Assembly (NCBI GenBank): GCA_037893245.1
Contig: JBAIAA010000022.1
Span: 1,302,001 to 1,366,000 of the forward strand
Length of the DNA stretch: 64,000 nucleotides
Reading direction: 5' to 3'
DNA from: Crossaster papposus
Taxonomy: Eukaryota > Echinodermata > Asteroidea > Velatida > Solasteridae
A model generated the notes under the pieces. It was given only the letters and a program-made list of their open reading frames with translations. It was not told the DNA's origin and searched no databases. The translations under genes were made by a program, and so were the position numbers. Shown here one piece after another: positions 34,120 through 44,673 of the stretch; position 1 is the stretch's first letter, and the number at the start of each line of letters is the position of its first letter.

Positions 34120-34749
34120 TAGTCAGGTTTCTTATGTATTTTCGTTCAATTGTTGTGTAGATTTGCTAAACTATACATTTTTGAAAACGTTAGGATATAC
34201 TTAACATGAAAACCAATGTTTATATTTGCTCTTAGGTTCTTTATGGCGGCCATCTTGGATTTTTTGAATAGCATTTTGATGACGCCATGATGATGTCACA
34301 CATTTTTTTTACAATTGTGTGCATATGTCTATGACCCAATAAACATATTACAAAAGGAATTTTGAATTTATTATGTTCTGTTGATGAGATATGGCTTAAA
34401 GGTCAAAAAATGAAACAAAATCATAACAAATTACAGGATGACATCATCATGATGTCACTTCAATTTATATATATAACACATCCCGCCATACCTGCATACC
34501 AAGTTTGAACCTAATCGGACTTATACTTCCAGAGATATAGGGCATTGGAAAAAAAAGACCTTTAATGTGACACCAAATGACTTAATTCTCATGTGTCACG
34601 TCACATTAAAGAACCATTTTTTTTTTAAAGAACCTAAAAACAAATGTAAACATTGGTTTTCCTGTTGAGTATATCCTAACGTTTCTAAAAATGTATAGTT
34701 TAGCAAATCTACAAAAAAACTTTCAATATGTACATTATGAACCTGACTA
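34120..34749. mobile_element. Repeat family D, copy 1 (in receptor intron 8)
   Basis: TAGTCAGGTT at the left and AACCTGACTA at the right, with long inner arms around GATTTGCTAAACTATA..AACGTTAGGATATACT and its inverse. About 630 bp. A second copy, inverted, is at 52990-53613. TA at the edges suggests a TA target duplication. Confidence 0.85.
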
Positions 34750-34997
34750 AAAACAACATTGAAGATATTGTCACCTGTCTAAACATAATAGTTACCACGT
34801 TATCGTATCTAAAATGATTGTGTTTTGTTATGGATAGGAATGTCTCAACGGCTGTTTTCGTATATACAATGATTGTGTGGTTTTTGTATGGATAGGAATG
34901 TCTCAACGGCCATTTCATCCATGCACACAAGATTGTGCACACAGTGATAATTTTCTTGTAGACTGAAGTAGACTGGTTTGATTTTGAGAAAATATGA

Positions 34998-35506
34998 CTG
35001 CATGAGGCATTTTTGAGGAAAAGCAAACAAATAGGCGATTCTGAACGGTAATTTTGTGCTGAATATGAATATCTTGTTTGTGTTTCTCAAAATTGTCTAA
35101 TTAGGTCAGTAATTAAGGTCAAAGGTCAGTAAGTGCAAATTTCATTTTTTCACAAGAAATTGTTTACTTTACCTTTTGTATACAATGGTGTAAATAATTT
35201 TGCAATTTCTCTTATAATAAATCACGCACAGCATATCCAAATATCTAAAATAATGGAAATTGTTAAATAATTATTTACTTCTTTTGCGAATATCTCCGTA
35301 ACCATTGGACTTTCTCCTTTTCTTCACGGGATGAGTTTGTACCTGCTTTTCACACCTAAATGCACTTTTGATCAATGTTCTCTGGCTGATTTACATTGTT
35401 TTTGGTATTGAGGGACAGGAATATGGTATTTGGTTTCATAAATTATTACAATTAGGACTGTAATTAGAGCCAAGGGTCAATTAGTGCAGAATACCCAATT
35501 TTAAGG
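34998..35506 (+). repeat. Family Q repeat, left arm of an inverted pair around the Penelope element
   Basis: The sequence from GCATGAGGCATTTTTGAGGA to CAATTAGTGCAGAATACC recurs as its inverse complement at 39415-39925, on the other side of the Penelope-like reverse transcriptase. Identity is high by eye with some indels. Confidence 0.8.
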
Positions 35507-35609
35507 GAATTCCTTTTATGTTCATTTTTGGTTTGGAGAGAGGGATGGCACTATCACATTCATTACTCTGTGACCTGTGTGGCTTAAACAAATGAATTTT
35601 AGGCATGAC

Positions 35610-35867
35610 TTAGTCTTTGCCGGTTATGTCCGATTGAAATGTAGGTGGGCGGACATAAGAGATTGCGTGACTATGATAGGTTGAATAATCAAATGTGATT
35701 AGTGGTGCGAGCAGAGGATTATGTTCGCAAATCATCTTGTTAGCAATAGCATGCTTTCGTGCCTTGCTGTTTGGGCACTCTTCAGTTCCCGCTGACTCGC
35801 GGAAAAGTTGTGGCTGGGATTGTGTATATTCCAATCATGTAAGTTTGGTTTGAGCCATATAGTTTTT
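35610..35867 (-). other. Downstream part of the Penelope-like element
   Basis: A 74-codon frame (35834-35610) follows the RT frame stop after a short gap. It shows no GIY-YIG endonuclease signature and is not otherwise recognised. It is probably 3' sequence of the element. Confidence 0.35.
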
Positions 35868-37894
35868 TCAGTCGGTTTCAAATTGTTCGTCCAGTAGGGA
35901 GAGCAATATGTTGAGGGTTTCGTCTGGTTCAATTTGTTGTTCGAAAAAGCCAGAGTCTGTTGGGAGTGGTTCGAGCTTTTGATTTTGCTGTGGTAGTTTA
36001 GCTCTTATTAGTTTCTCCCGAATGTATTGGGCTTTTTTGAAGGCAATGAATGGAGGTTTCGGAAATAGTTCCGAAAGTATTTGATTGCCTTGGATTAAGT
36101 TCCAGTGTTTGTTTATTGCTAGATGTGTGCCACCGTGGTTTATGACTGGGCTGTAGGTGGTTGTGAAGACAAGTGGAATTTGTTTTGTTTTTTTCCATCT
36201 TTCGTGTTGTGTATCAGTCTCGTTCGGTCGGCATGTGAGACTTTGGTTGTCGCTGTTGGTCTCATTGGGATTGTATCCTCTTGTGGTTAGTTTCTCTGAG
36301 AATGTTTTGACTTTGTTGTGGAAGTCATCCGCGTTGTTGGTGCTTCTAGCGTAGCGGAGTGTTTCTCCGTATATGAACGCTTTGAAAATATGGGGTGGGT
36401 GGGATGATGTTTTATGGAGATATTGGAAGGTTTACGTTGGTTTGGTGTAGACTTTGGTGTCTAGGATTCCTGTTTTATGGAAACGGTCTCCTTTGAATAT
36501 AGTTAAGTCAAGGTAGTTGATTGATGAGTCAGAGGCTTCGTATGTGAATTTTAGAGTTGTGTGCATCTTGTTTATCTCCGTGACGAGATTTGGGAATTCG
36601 TTCAGAGTTCCGTTGTAGATGACCAGTATATATCGTCTCTATATAGCGCCACCATGACTTTGTGGTGATGTTATCCGCTTTTTCTAAGTCGTGCAATGTG
36701 ATGTTACAAATTTCAGAGCTGGATGTAGAGCCCAGTGCACAGCCAATTTTCTGGAGAAAGAACTTATTTCCGAATTGGAAACAGTTGCGGCCAAGAATGA
36801 GTTCCAGAAGTTTTGGGATGTAAGTCGAGGGTGGTTTTGTGATCGGATGGTTATGGTTTGTGTTTTCGAGGGCATTGCAAACGCATTGGATTGCTTCCGT
36901 CTGTCGGACATTTGTGTACATAGAAACAACATCGATGCTTGTAATTAAGACATCTTGTGGAAATTGTCTTTCTTCCAGTTTGCGCAAATTATGTCTGCTT
37001 TGTCGCGGACATATATGGTTTGTGCGGTTACGGTGGAAAGAAGAAAATAGTCTATGTAATCTGAAATGTTGGCCGTAGGGCTGGTACATCCACTTATAAT
37101 TGGTCGTCCAACAAAAGGTTCTCCCGGTGGCGGAGTTTTGGGTATTTTGGGGAGAAAAAAAAATGGTTGGACATGTTGGACAGTTTTGTGGAAGTGGGTC
37201 GAGGTATTTCAGAGTATCGTTGTTGATGCGTTTGTTGTTTCTCATTTCAATTAGTGTATTGTGAACCATCAAAATAGTTTGTGGGGTAATGTCTTGGTCC
37301 AGTTTGGTATAATGATGGGACTCAGGGTGGTGGTAACCCACTTGTAGATAGTCTGAGTGGTTCATAATGTAGATGCCTCTGCCTTTGTCATATGGTTTGA
37401 CTACGATGTCAGGATTGATTTTTTTATGGCGAAACGTTCTTGTGTGGTCATGTTTTTTTGCCAATTCCTTAGCCTGATGTGGGCCAGTTCGAATTTTGTG
37501 GCTTTCAAAGATTATTCTAGTGTTGCACTAGGGGATGATTTTGGTTGCCATTTTGGTGGTGGTTTGAAAGGATGGTTTTTGGAACGTTTGTTACGCATTA
37601 AGAATGCAATTCTTTGTCTTCGATTGAAGGTACTCACTTACAAGTGAAATGCGGTTTGGTTTCGCAGGAGTGCATGGGTACGAAGTTTAAACCTTTTCCT
37701 AAAGCAAGTATTTCAGTTTGCGATAGTGTTGCTTTGGATAGGTTCGTTATGAAAGATTGACACTGTTCTGCTACTGAGCGCAAATAATTGGAGTTGGCTC
37801 ATTTGGTTTTAGATTTGCATTTGTTAGAGAAATGGTTAGATTTCGATTGACTTATAGATCTCTTGGTTTCTTTGTTGAGTTTTCTTCTTGCCAT
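35868..37894 (-). pseudogene. Penelope-like retroelement reverse transcriptase (broken)
   Basis: ATG at 37894-37892 (MARRKLNKET) to TGA at 35870-35868. Hallmarks of Penelope-like RTs in order: NLSKATLSQTEILALGKGLNF (in part) at the N terminus, VVKPYDKGRGIYIMN..YL, KIPKTPPPGEPFVGRPIISG in a shifted frame, ITSIDVVSMYTNV (catalytic Asp), LQKIGCALGS, a YIxD box at about 36640 split by a frame change, KFTYEASDSSINYLDLTIFK, and SHPPHIFKAFIYGETLRYAR..RGYNP. At least four frame changes and a TAA at about 36436-36438 (Gln codon changed) inactivate it. A GIY-YIG endonuclease domain, usual at the C terminus of Penelope elements, was not found. It lies antisense to no gene: it is in the same strand as the receptor, inside its intron 8. 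Confidence 0.88.
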
Positions 37895-38144
37895 GGTAGT
37901 TGAAAGATTTGTAAATTGTAGTTTGAATATAACGGATAAGGTATGGGGTGGATTATATTTATTATGTTTATTTATTATAATTATTATATTATAGAGGCAA
38001 GATGACGCCGGATTAATCTCTTTTGAGAAGGTGTGGTGGTCCTGAAAAGAACCGTTTGGTTTTGTGGTTAGAGATCGACTAGTGTTGTCGGTTTCTTTTG
38101 ATGCCTCTTGTCGGTTGGTAGGGTCTTGTGAAGAAGCTCAGGAG

Positions 38145-38690
38145 TTATTGAGCGGTGGGATAATCTGGACCCTGGAAATCTTGAGCAAGCTTTTCTTGGA
38201 CTGAGCGTCTGGCGTTGTTCAGCTGGGCCTCGGTAATTCCTGTGAAGAGCAGCGATGTTCTTCTCTTGAGATTGCTCCAGCGATCCTGGAATGACCCCTG
38301 GAATTTTAGGGCTCGGTGTGGACGTGGCGGCCGTATTTTTACCTCGATATAAGGTAGTGGTTTGCTAGTCTCGATTGACCGGGAAAGGGGTCGTATTTGG
38401 CGGTTGATGTGTTCCTTGACAGATGTCAAAATGTTGACGTTGACTGCCAGGAGTTTCACCAGTTTGAAGTTTTCCTCGGATAATTTGTGTGAGACCGTGG
38501 TTGGTGTGGTTCTTGATGTGGATGGGCCAGAGTCTAGTTTACATGATAGAAGAAGTGACTCATCGTCGCTTGGAATGCTGTTTGGAGACCGTTGTCCGCA
38601 CGGGATGCTGGGTGAAATGGAGCTGGAGTGGAGATGGAGGAGGCTGGCTGGACTTTCTCTCAGTCTTGCGTGAGTTGGACTTGCTAAACT
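38145..38690 (-). other. Coding-like stretch upstream of the Penelope RT
   Basis: A minus-strand frame 38459-38145 (104 codons, LLAVNVNILTSVKEHINRQI.. ending QDFQGPDYPTAQ) continues upstream in another frame to about 38690 with Ser/Pro/Lys-rich sequence. It lies on the strand of the Penelope RT and inside the same inverted repeats, so it may be an N-terminal part or separate ORF of that element. No domain recognised. Confidence 0.35.
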
Positions 38691-38896
38691 TGATGCAACT
38701 GTGCAACACTAATCTGTTGCTGCGCCCTCTATTTGATAGGAACTTCACAGAAATTGCCGATACAACCACATTTGTAGGGGGAGGGGTGTCATAAATATAC
38801 CCGTTACATGTTCATTGTGTATGCCTATCCTTATCCACATAGGCCTACTATACTACTGGGCTTTGTTTTGTATTATAGTGCATTTATTACTACATT

Positions 38897-39310
38897 TCCA
38901 TTGCCGGTCTCGGTCGGTCTCGACACCAAGACCCGAGACCAGACATCCGAGACCAAGACCGAGTCGAATTGAATTGAATTGAAAATGGTTTATTAAAAAA
39001 AAAAATCTCGCAGCCGCCAGGCTGAATTGCATGATTTGTACAAAATAATATTAAAATTAAAATTAACATTAAAATTTAGAAAAAGAACCAAAAAAACTAA
39101 ACACCAAAAAAAGAGAGAAAATATCAAAACAGGACATAATTAATTAATTTAAGAAAACCGGGAGGTTAAATGTAGATAAAGTCATTAAGTCATTAATGTA
39201 GATAGAGTCATTAAGATTCGAGACCAAGACCGGCTAGCCGAGACCGAAACCAGGCCCCGAGACCGGTCCGAGACTGAGACCGGTCTCGAGTATACTACAT
39301 CACTGATTCA
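38897..39310. repeat. GAGACC/GGTCTC-rich repeat split by a LINE 3' end
   Basis: Dense GAGACC and GGTCTC motifs at 38905-38965 and 39210-39295 (CGAGACCAAGACCG repeated) form the two halves of one repeat. The A+T-rich stretch between them matches, in reverse, the 3' end of the LINE fragment at 50.4 kb. Confidence 0.6.
38966..39170 (-). mobile_element. 3' end of an L2/CR1-like LINE, minus strand
   Basis: The reverse complement reads ..TGCAATTCAGCCTGGCGGCT..AATAAACCATTTTCAATTC, matching TGCAATTCAGCTGTGGCTGC..AATAAACCATGTTGAAATG at 50408-50458. The end is a short CAATT repeat tail. Only the untranslated 3' region remains. Confidence 0.65.
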
Positions 39311-39414
39311 GACAGTGGGTAGGGATTCCCACCCTGTAGATTTAACAAAAGCATGTGAGGTATTGTATATAGGGGCCTACTACAGCACCAGCATTTTGTA
39401 GGGATGCACAAAAA

Positions 39415-39925
39415 TGAAATTTCCTAATAATTGGTATTCTGCACTAATTGACCCTTGGCTCTAATTACCGTCCTAATTATAACAATTTATGAAACCAAAT
39501 ACCATATTCCTGTCCCTCGGTACCCAAAATAATGTAAATCAGCCAGAGAACACCGATCAAACGTGCATATGTTTGAAAAACTGCCTGTAGAAACTCATCC
39601 CGTGGTGAAAAAGAAAAAGTCCAATGGTTAAGAAGATATTGTCAAAAGAAGTTAATAATTCTTTACAAATTTCCATTCATTTTGATATTTTGACATGCTG
39701 TGTATGTTTTATTAAAAAAGAAATTGCTAAATTATTAACATCATAGTATTTATGAGGTAAAATAAACCATTTCTTGTGAAAAAATGAAATTTGCACTTAA
39801 TGACCTTTGACCTTAATTACTGACCTAATTAGGCAATTTTGAGAAACACAAACAGGATATTCATATTCAGCACAAAATTACCTTTCAGAATCACCTATTT
39901 GTTTGCTTTTCCTCAAAAATGCCTC
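39415..39925 (-). repeat. Family Q repeat, right arm of the inverted pair
   Basis: Inverse complement of 34998-35506 (GGTATTCTGCACTAATTG at the left, CCTCAAAAATGCCTCATGC at the right). Together they enclose ~3.9 kb with the Penelope-like RT. Confidence 0.8.
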
Positions 39926-40068
39926 ATGCAACTTAAATAGGCACATTTCTGGATTGTTTGCCTAGACTAAAGCAAACGGTATTTATTTTGAGGGGGATTA
40001 AAACTTAGAGTTTTTAGCAATTCAGTAACTAGCCACACCATCCATTGAAGTCTAGTAATCAGCTTTGT

Positions 40069-40407
40069 ACAGGTAGGATAGTACACCGTTGGTAATTGCT
40101 TGAATTATCATAATAGGTAAATTTGGGGGTTGCATTTTATAGTAAATATTATCGTTCAACTGACCTGTTCGAAGTTTTACCATCATGGATGCCGAGGAAA
40201 GCATGAAAAACGGCGTTCGTTTAGTGGTTTTTATGTTTTGGGGTTTGTTTTCGCGATCGGCGACTGGCGATCGCGATTTCGTTTTTTATAAAATTCAATT
40301 TTGCTAGATGCCTACAATCATTATTTACTTTCAACTAAGTAAGACATTTCCTAATAAATCGGTAGTAAATTGTTTCGATATCTGCAAATGCTGTATCCTA
40401 CCTTTAA
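40069..40407 (+). mobile_element. MITE family A, copy at 40.1 kb
   Basis: Left end CAGGTAGGATAGTACACCGTTGG (mutated), right end GTATCCTACCTTTAA at 40393-40407; the internal TTTTGCTAGATGCCTACAAT block is kept. The left TTAA is lost. Confidence 0.85.
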
Positions 40408-40489
40408 ATGACTGTGGAATTGAGATTATTTTACCGGCATCGCTTACCTACCTATGTGTGACTGAAGTTGTGATGTAGCACTGCAAATA

Positions 40490-40770
40490 TTGTTGGTGAA
40501 AGTTTATCCAACATTCTTAGCCAACGTTGGGACAACTAAATACCAACTGTTCAAATAATTTGGCGAACTACAACCAACAGTCGTTGGATAACAGGACTAT
40601 ACAGTTTGTTCCCCAATTGTTACCCAACTGGGTCCCAATTGTTTTGCTAGCTGGGTATCAATTGTTGGGCAACTTATTGACGGAAATTTTGGTAAAAGAT
40701 TGGCCGGAGATTTGGACTGCTGATATTATTTGATTCAACATTGGGCAACATTGTTGGTTACAAGTTGTTT
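40490..40770. repeat. GTTGG/CCAAC-rich repeat related to family Z
   Basis: Many alternating GTTGG, CCAAC and CAATTGTT words (for example CCAACTGGGTCCCAATTGTT), allowing several alternative stems. The frame 40527-40733 is fortuitous. Confidence 0.5.
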
Positions 40771-40910
40771 CAAACAAAATAATGTAGCACCGTTTTTAAC
40801 TAAAGTATAAACACGCATGCAGATGTAGTTTTGTGTAAAGAGGGGGGGGGGGTATTTAGGACATCTTACCAATACAATAATATTAGTTCAGCTAAACGCA
40901 AACATGAACT

Positions 40911-41198
40911 TTAGGCCAAGTAACAAAAATAACATGTTGATCGTCCGTACTGTTTAAAAAGTTGGCGAGGGAGGACCTTATTATTGGTTATTTTCTAATT
41001 GTTTGCTCAATAGAAATGAAGGATACACTTGAAAATAGGTACATGTACATGTATAAGAGTTAGGGCTCCGATATTTGATTGGTTGATTTTTTTGATTTAT
41101 TTGATTTTTAAATAACAAATAACACAAAAATCGGTGCGGCTTCCAAAATCGGAGCGAGCGGGGACGATCAACATGTATTTTGTTGTTACTTGGCCTTA
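40911..41198. mobile_element. TIR element, ends TAGGCCAAGTAACA
   Basis: TTAGGCCAAGTAACA..ACATGTTGATCGTCC at the left and GGACGATCAACATGT..TGTTACTTGGCCTTA at the right, 38-bp inverted ends in 288 bp. Confidence 0.85.
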
Positions 41199-41469
41199 TG
41201 AGACTATTGAACTGGGGATAGATAGTCCGGTGGGTGTACCTGACTGAACATCGATCATGATACGTTTTCAGGTAATATACAATTATTTCTATTCATATAT
41301 ACAACGATCGAAGACAAGTTTACGCACTCGGGACCAAAACGCACGGAAGTTGCAACGTAAAAGTCACGCAGTGTCAACTCGTACACGACTGATCGTATGC
41401 AGTGAACTCGTACACAGCAAACTCGTACGATAATCCGGCCCTGGTCAACTGCCGTTAATAAGTTCTGCC

Positions 41470-41785
41470 GTAACGGTATAGGATACACCATTTTCCAAGA
41501 TTTCGATATTTGTTACAACCGAACTATTAAGAAATGTCTTACTTATTTGAAAGTAAATAATGATTCTAGGCATCCAGCAAATTAATTGTGATAGATAACT
41601 CATGTTGTTCCGAACAATTGGATTGTATTGAAAAATTCAAGATCGCCGGACCAAAAAAACAAAACAAGAACAAGAACAACTGCCTGACGCCGGTTGAAAA
41701 CGAACGTCGTTTGTCTTGCCTTTTTTTCTTAGTATCCGTGATTGTAAACATTCGGCCAGGTCAGTATTAAACGATATGTAGTATC
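41470..41785 (-). mobile_element. MITE family A, inverted copy
   Basis: The left end TATAGGATACACCATTTTCC is the family A right end in reverse; the internal blocks GGCATCCAGCAAATTAAT and GCCTGACGCCGGTTGAAAAC are reversed family A blocks. The far end is degraded. Confidence 0.82.
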
Positions 41786-41870
41786 AAATACAACCCCACT
41801 GGCCTACAATTAAATTTTGGAAAACAACAAGTTGGTTACAAACTGGCAACATCCCCATTGCTAAGCTTAC

Positions 41871-41961
41871 CTTGAGTCGTGTTTGGGCTCGCTGCTGATT
41901 AGCATTAGCAAGATGACAAGAACAATAACGATAAGGGCCAAAACAGCTGCCACGACAATAA
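41871..41961 (-). CDS. Receptor exon 8: transmembrane helix
   Basis: 91-bp exon between acceptor GTGCCTTCCACAG (AG at 41963-41962) and donor CAAG-GTAAGC (GT at 41870-41869). It encodes one uninterrupted hydrophobic helix (VVAAVLALIVIVLVILLMLI) followed by SSEPKHDS, then exon 9 begins with arginines. This is a classical single-pass, type I anchor. It enters in phase 1, joining exon 7, and leaves in phase 2, joining exon 9. Confidence 0.88.
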
Positions 41962-42063
41962 CTGTGGAAGGCACAAGCAACAGTTTGACGAATCAAGGAT
42001 TAATAACTTCCCAATTTTAAATAGTGTTCTATAATTTACAACGTCTGGAAGAAAGGCATCAGT

Positions 42064-42612
42064 TTAGGCTTGTTTCAGACGTCGCGTTTGCATGCCGTGT
42101 TGAATAAGCCAGTTCGGTATCCCACTGCACATGCGCACATGAAGATGTTATGCTTTTTCTTTCGGGATAAACATTTCATCGATTGCGTGCAAAAGCATAG
42201 CGGGTACCAGCAAATTTAAAGAGATCGTCGTGTTCTAAATTTACTAAGTAACATTTTTTTTTACGTTTTGGTGTTTTCAGGTGTTTTATGTGGCCAAACT
42301 CTTGTTTGAACAAAGTGCCCATCGTCTTTTCGATTTCACAAGAAAATACAGAGAATGCAGATTCGGTTACCACGTCCCCCATAGCCTTGTGTGCATTTGT
42401 CTGTCGTGTTTATCCCGCGAGAAAAGTTGTTGAATCTTGTTGTACACATGCGCAGTTGAAATACCGAATTGGCTTATACAAATTGTGTTTGTTGGTTTTC
42501 TTTACTCACACTCACGCTGTGAGCATGCGCATTCATAATTATGAACGATATTGGTGCCAACTTCGAAGTGGCATTATATTCGGCATAAGCGGGACGTTTG
42601 AAAACGGCCTAA
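42064..42612. mobile_element. TIR element in receptor intron 7
   Basis: TTAGGCTTGTTTCAGACGTC at the left and, inverted, GACGTTTGAAAACGGCCTAA-like sequence at the right, plus inner pairs (CCAGTTCGGTAT and ATACCGAATTGG; CATGCGCA on both sides). About 549 bp without a transposase. Confidence 0.75.
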
Positions 42613-42752
42613 GACTTTATAGATTTATAGATTTATTTCTCATGCAATGTTTGGTTAAGTTTGTATTCATTTCTATTATTGAAAGACATGGCATATCTCA
42701 GTACGGATGTATGTTTAAACGATACGCATAAACAAATAAATGGTTGTCTCAC

Positions 42753-42974
42753 TTGCTATAAGCCATGGTGGTAAGCCGTTTGCAGGCGTGCATGCTAATG
42801 CCACGTCAAACTCGCCATTGGCAAGGCAAGTAGTTTCATTGCCGTCGCCGGGCACATACGAGTCATCGCACGTCAGCGTGATCACGTCGCCCGCTTGCAC
42901 CCGGTCAGGATTCCCGGAGTCTACCTGACCGTTAGCAACCTCTGGTACAGTGCAAGATTGGGGGTCTGGCGTTG
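42753..42974 (-). CDS. Receptor exon 7: sushi/CCP domain 2
   Basis: 222-bp, phase 1-1 exon between acceptor TTGTTTTTACAG (AG at 42976-42975) and donor GCAA-GTGAGA (GT at 42752-42751). It has the four sushi cysteines: QSCTVPEVANGQV, TLTCDDSY, TTCLANGEF, ALACTPANG. The tryptophan usual before the last cysteine is replaced (GEFDVALAC). GNETT is an N-glycosylation sequon. The last ~8 residues lead straight into the membrane helix of exon 8, so this domain sits next to the membrane. Confidence 0.9.
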
Positions 42975-43029
42975 CTGTAAAAACAACGAGGAAAATGGTC
43001 CCGTTAACCCTCAAGTATATTTTTTCGTC

Positions 43030-43866
43030 GGGCTGATTGTTACACGGAAGACGGGGATGAGGGGAATGGGGTGGATGAGGGGAACAGGGTGGGATAAGGG
43101 AACGGGGTGGGAGGAGGGGAACGGGGTGGGAGGAGGGGAACGGGGTGGGAGGAAGAGAACAGGGTGGGAGGAGGGGAACGGGGTGGGAGGAGGGGAACGG
43201 GGTGGGAGGAGGAGAACGGGGTGGGAGGAGGAGAACGGGGTGGGAGGAGGAGAACGGGGTGGGAGGAGGAGAACGGGGTGGGAGGAGGGGAACGGGGTGG
43301 AGGAGGGGAACGGGGTGGGATGAGGGAAAGCGGGTGGGATGCGGGAAACAGGGTGGGATGAGGGAAACAGGGTGGGATGAGGGAAACAGGGTGGGATGAG
43401 GGAAACAGGGTGGGATGAGGAAAACAGGGTGGGATGAGGGAAACAGGGTGGGATGAGGGAAACAGGGTGGGATGAGGGAAACAGGGTGGGATGAGGGAAA
43501 CAGGGTGGGATGAGGGGAACAGGGTGGGATGAGGGGAACAGGGTGGGATAAGGGAACGGGGTGGGAGGAGGGGAACGGAGTGGGAGGAGGGGAACGGGGC
43601 GGGAGGAGGGGACGGGGTGGGAGGAGGGGAACGGGGTGGGAGGAGGGGAACGGGGTGGGAGGAGGGGAACGGGGCGGGAGGAGGGGAACGGGGCGGGAGG
43701 AGGGGAACGGGGCGGGAGGAGGCAAACGGGGAGGGAGGAAGGGAACGGGGTGGGAGGAAGGGAACGGGGTGGGAGGAGGGGAACAGGGTGGGAGGGAAAG
43801 AACGGGGTGGGAGGAAGAGAACGGAGCGGGATGAAGGGAACGGGGTGGGAGGAGAGGAACGTTAAA
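43030..43866 (+). repeat. 18-bp G-rich minisatellite in receptor intron 6
   Basis: About 45 units of the type GGGTGGGAGGAGGGGAAC. They fall into three blocks: outer blocks with GGGAGGAGGGGAACG (43085-43315 and 43551-43860) and a central block with GGGATGAGGGAAACA (43316-43550). The plus strand is G-rich throughout and could form G-quadruplexes; the transcript of the receptor gene carries the C-rich strand. Because 18 is a multiple of three, long Pro-rich or Gly-rich frames occur in all phases. Confidence 0.95.
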
Positions 43867-44027
43867 ATATACAATGATTCGGCTGGCATTAGTTCTAAGG
43901 CAATTTGGTAGTCTATATTGATCTTCCACTAATAGATGTACATTGTTATGTTTTGGATATGAATATAAAGGTATCCAAGTGTTAACATAAAATACAGCAG
44001 AAAAACAGAATGAAAAAGAGGCAGTAC

Positions 44028-44159
44028 TGATTGATGATACATCAGGCCCGGGTGTAGTCAAGTCCCCATGAGGCGTTTCGCCGGCAGTAGACCCTGAAAC
44101 AGCGGTCGGTAACTGAGTGGTTGCTGGTGGCGCTGTTGGTTGTAAGGTCGTTGGCGTCG
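44028..44159 (-). CDS. Receptor exon 6: Thr/Pro-rich linker
   Basis: After acceptor AACTTATGTAG (AG at 44161-44160) the frame reads TPTTLQPTAPPATTQLPTAV, then SGSTAGETPHGD and TTPGPDVSSI: a mucin-like stalk, probably O-glycosylated. The donor is uncertain. A-GTACTG at 44027-44026 keeps phase 1 into exon 7, but it is a weak site, and the frame stays open all the way through the following intron (see findings). The acceptor has only a modest pyrimidine tract. Confidence 0.6.
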
Positions 44160-44290
44160 CTACATAAGTTTTAAAGGAAAAAGTGATATCACAATGCCAT
44201 CATAACAACATCAATTGTATAAACCTCAGAAGTATAATTACTAAGGTCATCGTTTGCATTTGCTTTAACCCAAACATTAATTCTTCCAAA

Positions 44291-44548
44291 TAGGCACTTG
44301 GGGAAACAAATTAGCGTAAGTGTTTAGGTAATAAGAAGACAGTGGCACTTAGGGAGACATTTCAGTGTCTCCTTAAGTGTCTAGCTACCCTAAAAAACAA
44401 TATTTGGGAGTTATTTTTGTCCTAGATCGACATTTTTGGTCTAAATAGCATACATCTTGAAGATCTTATAGAAAAGGGTTAGGGTAAACAAGTTAGGACT
44501 GTTTTAAGTTTGTGTACATCTCTATGGAATTGTTTCCCCAAGTGCCTA
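44291..44548 (-). mobile_element. MITE family R, copy 1 (inverted)
   Basis: The ends TAGGCACTTGGGGA and TCCCCAAGTGCCTA are inverted; the inner GGCACTTAGGGAGACATTTC..TGTCTCCTTAAG block forms a second stem. The orientation is opposite to the two copies at 48280-48830. Confidence 0.85.
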
Positions 44549-44673
44549 TTTGCCATAATAACGAAACAAAAGTGATCATTCAATAATATTATTGGATTAT
44601 TTATGATCAAATCTAGAATGCATCCTCTCACTGAATGGATGCCTTTTTGTGTGTTACTCTGTATGTTACTCAC

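Noticed and set aside
43107-43911. Glycine-rich plus-strand frames
   Set aside because: Antisense shadows of the 18-bp minisatellite.
42715-44061. 448-codon minus-strand open frame as a free-standing proline-rich gene
   Set aside because: It has no ATG at its start and is the fusion of the linker exon, a minisatellite intron and the second sushi exon. The frame is open because the repeat unit is 18 bp. It is treated as part of the receptor gene.
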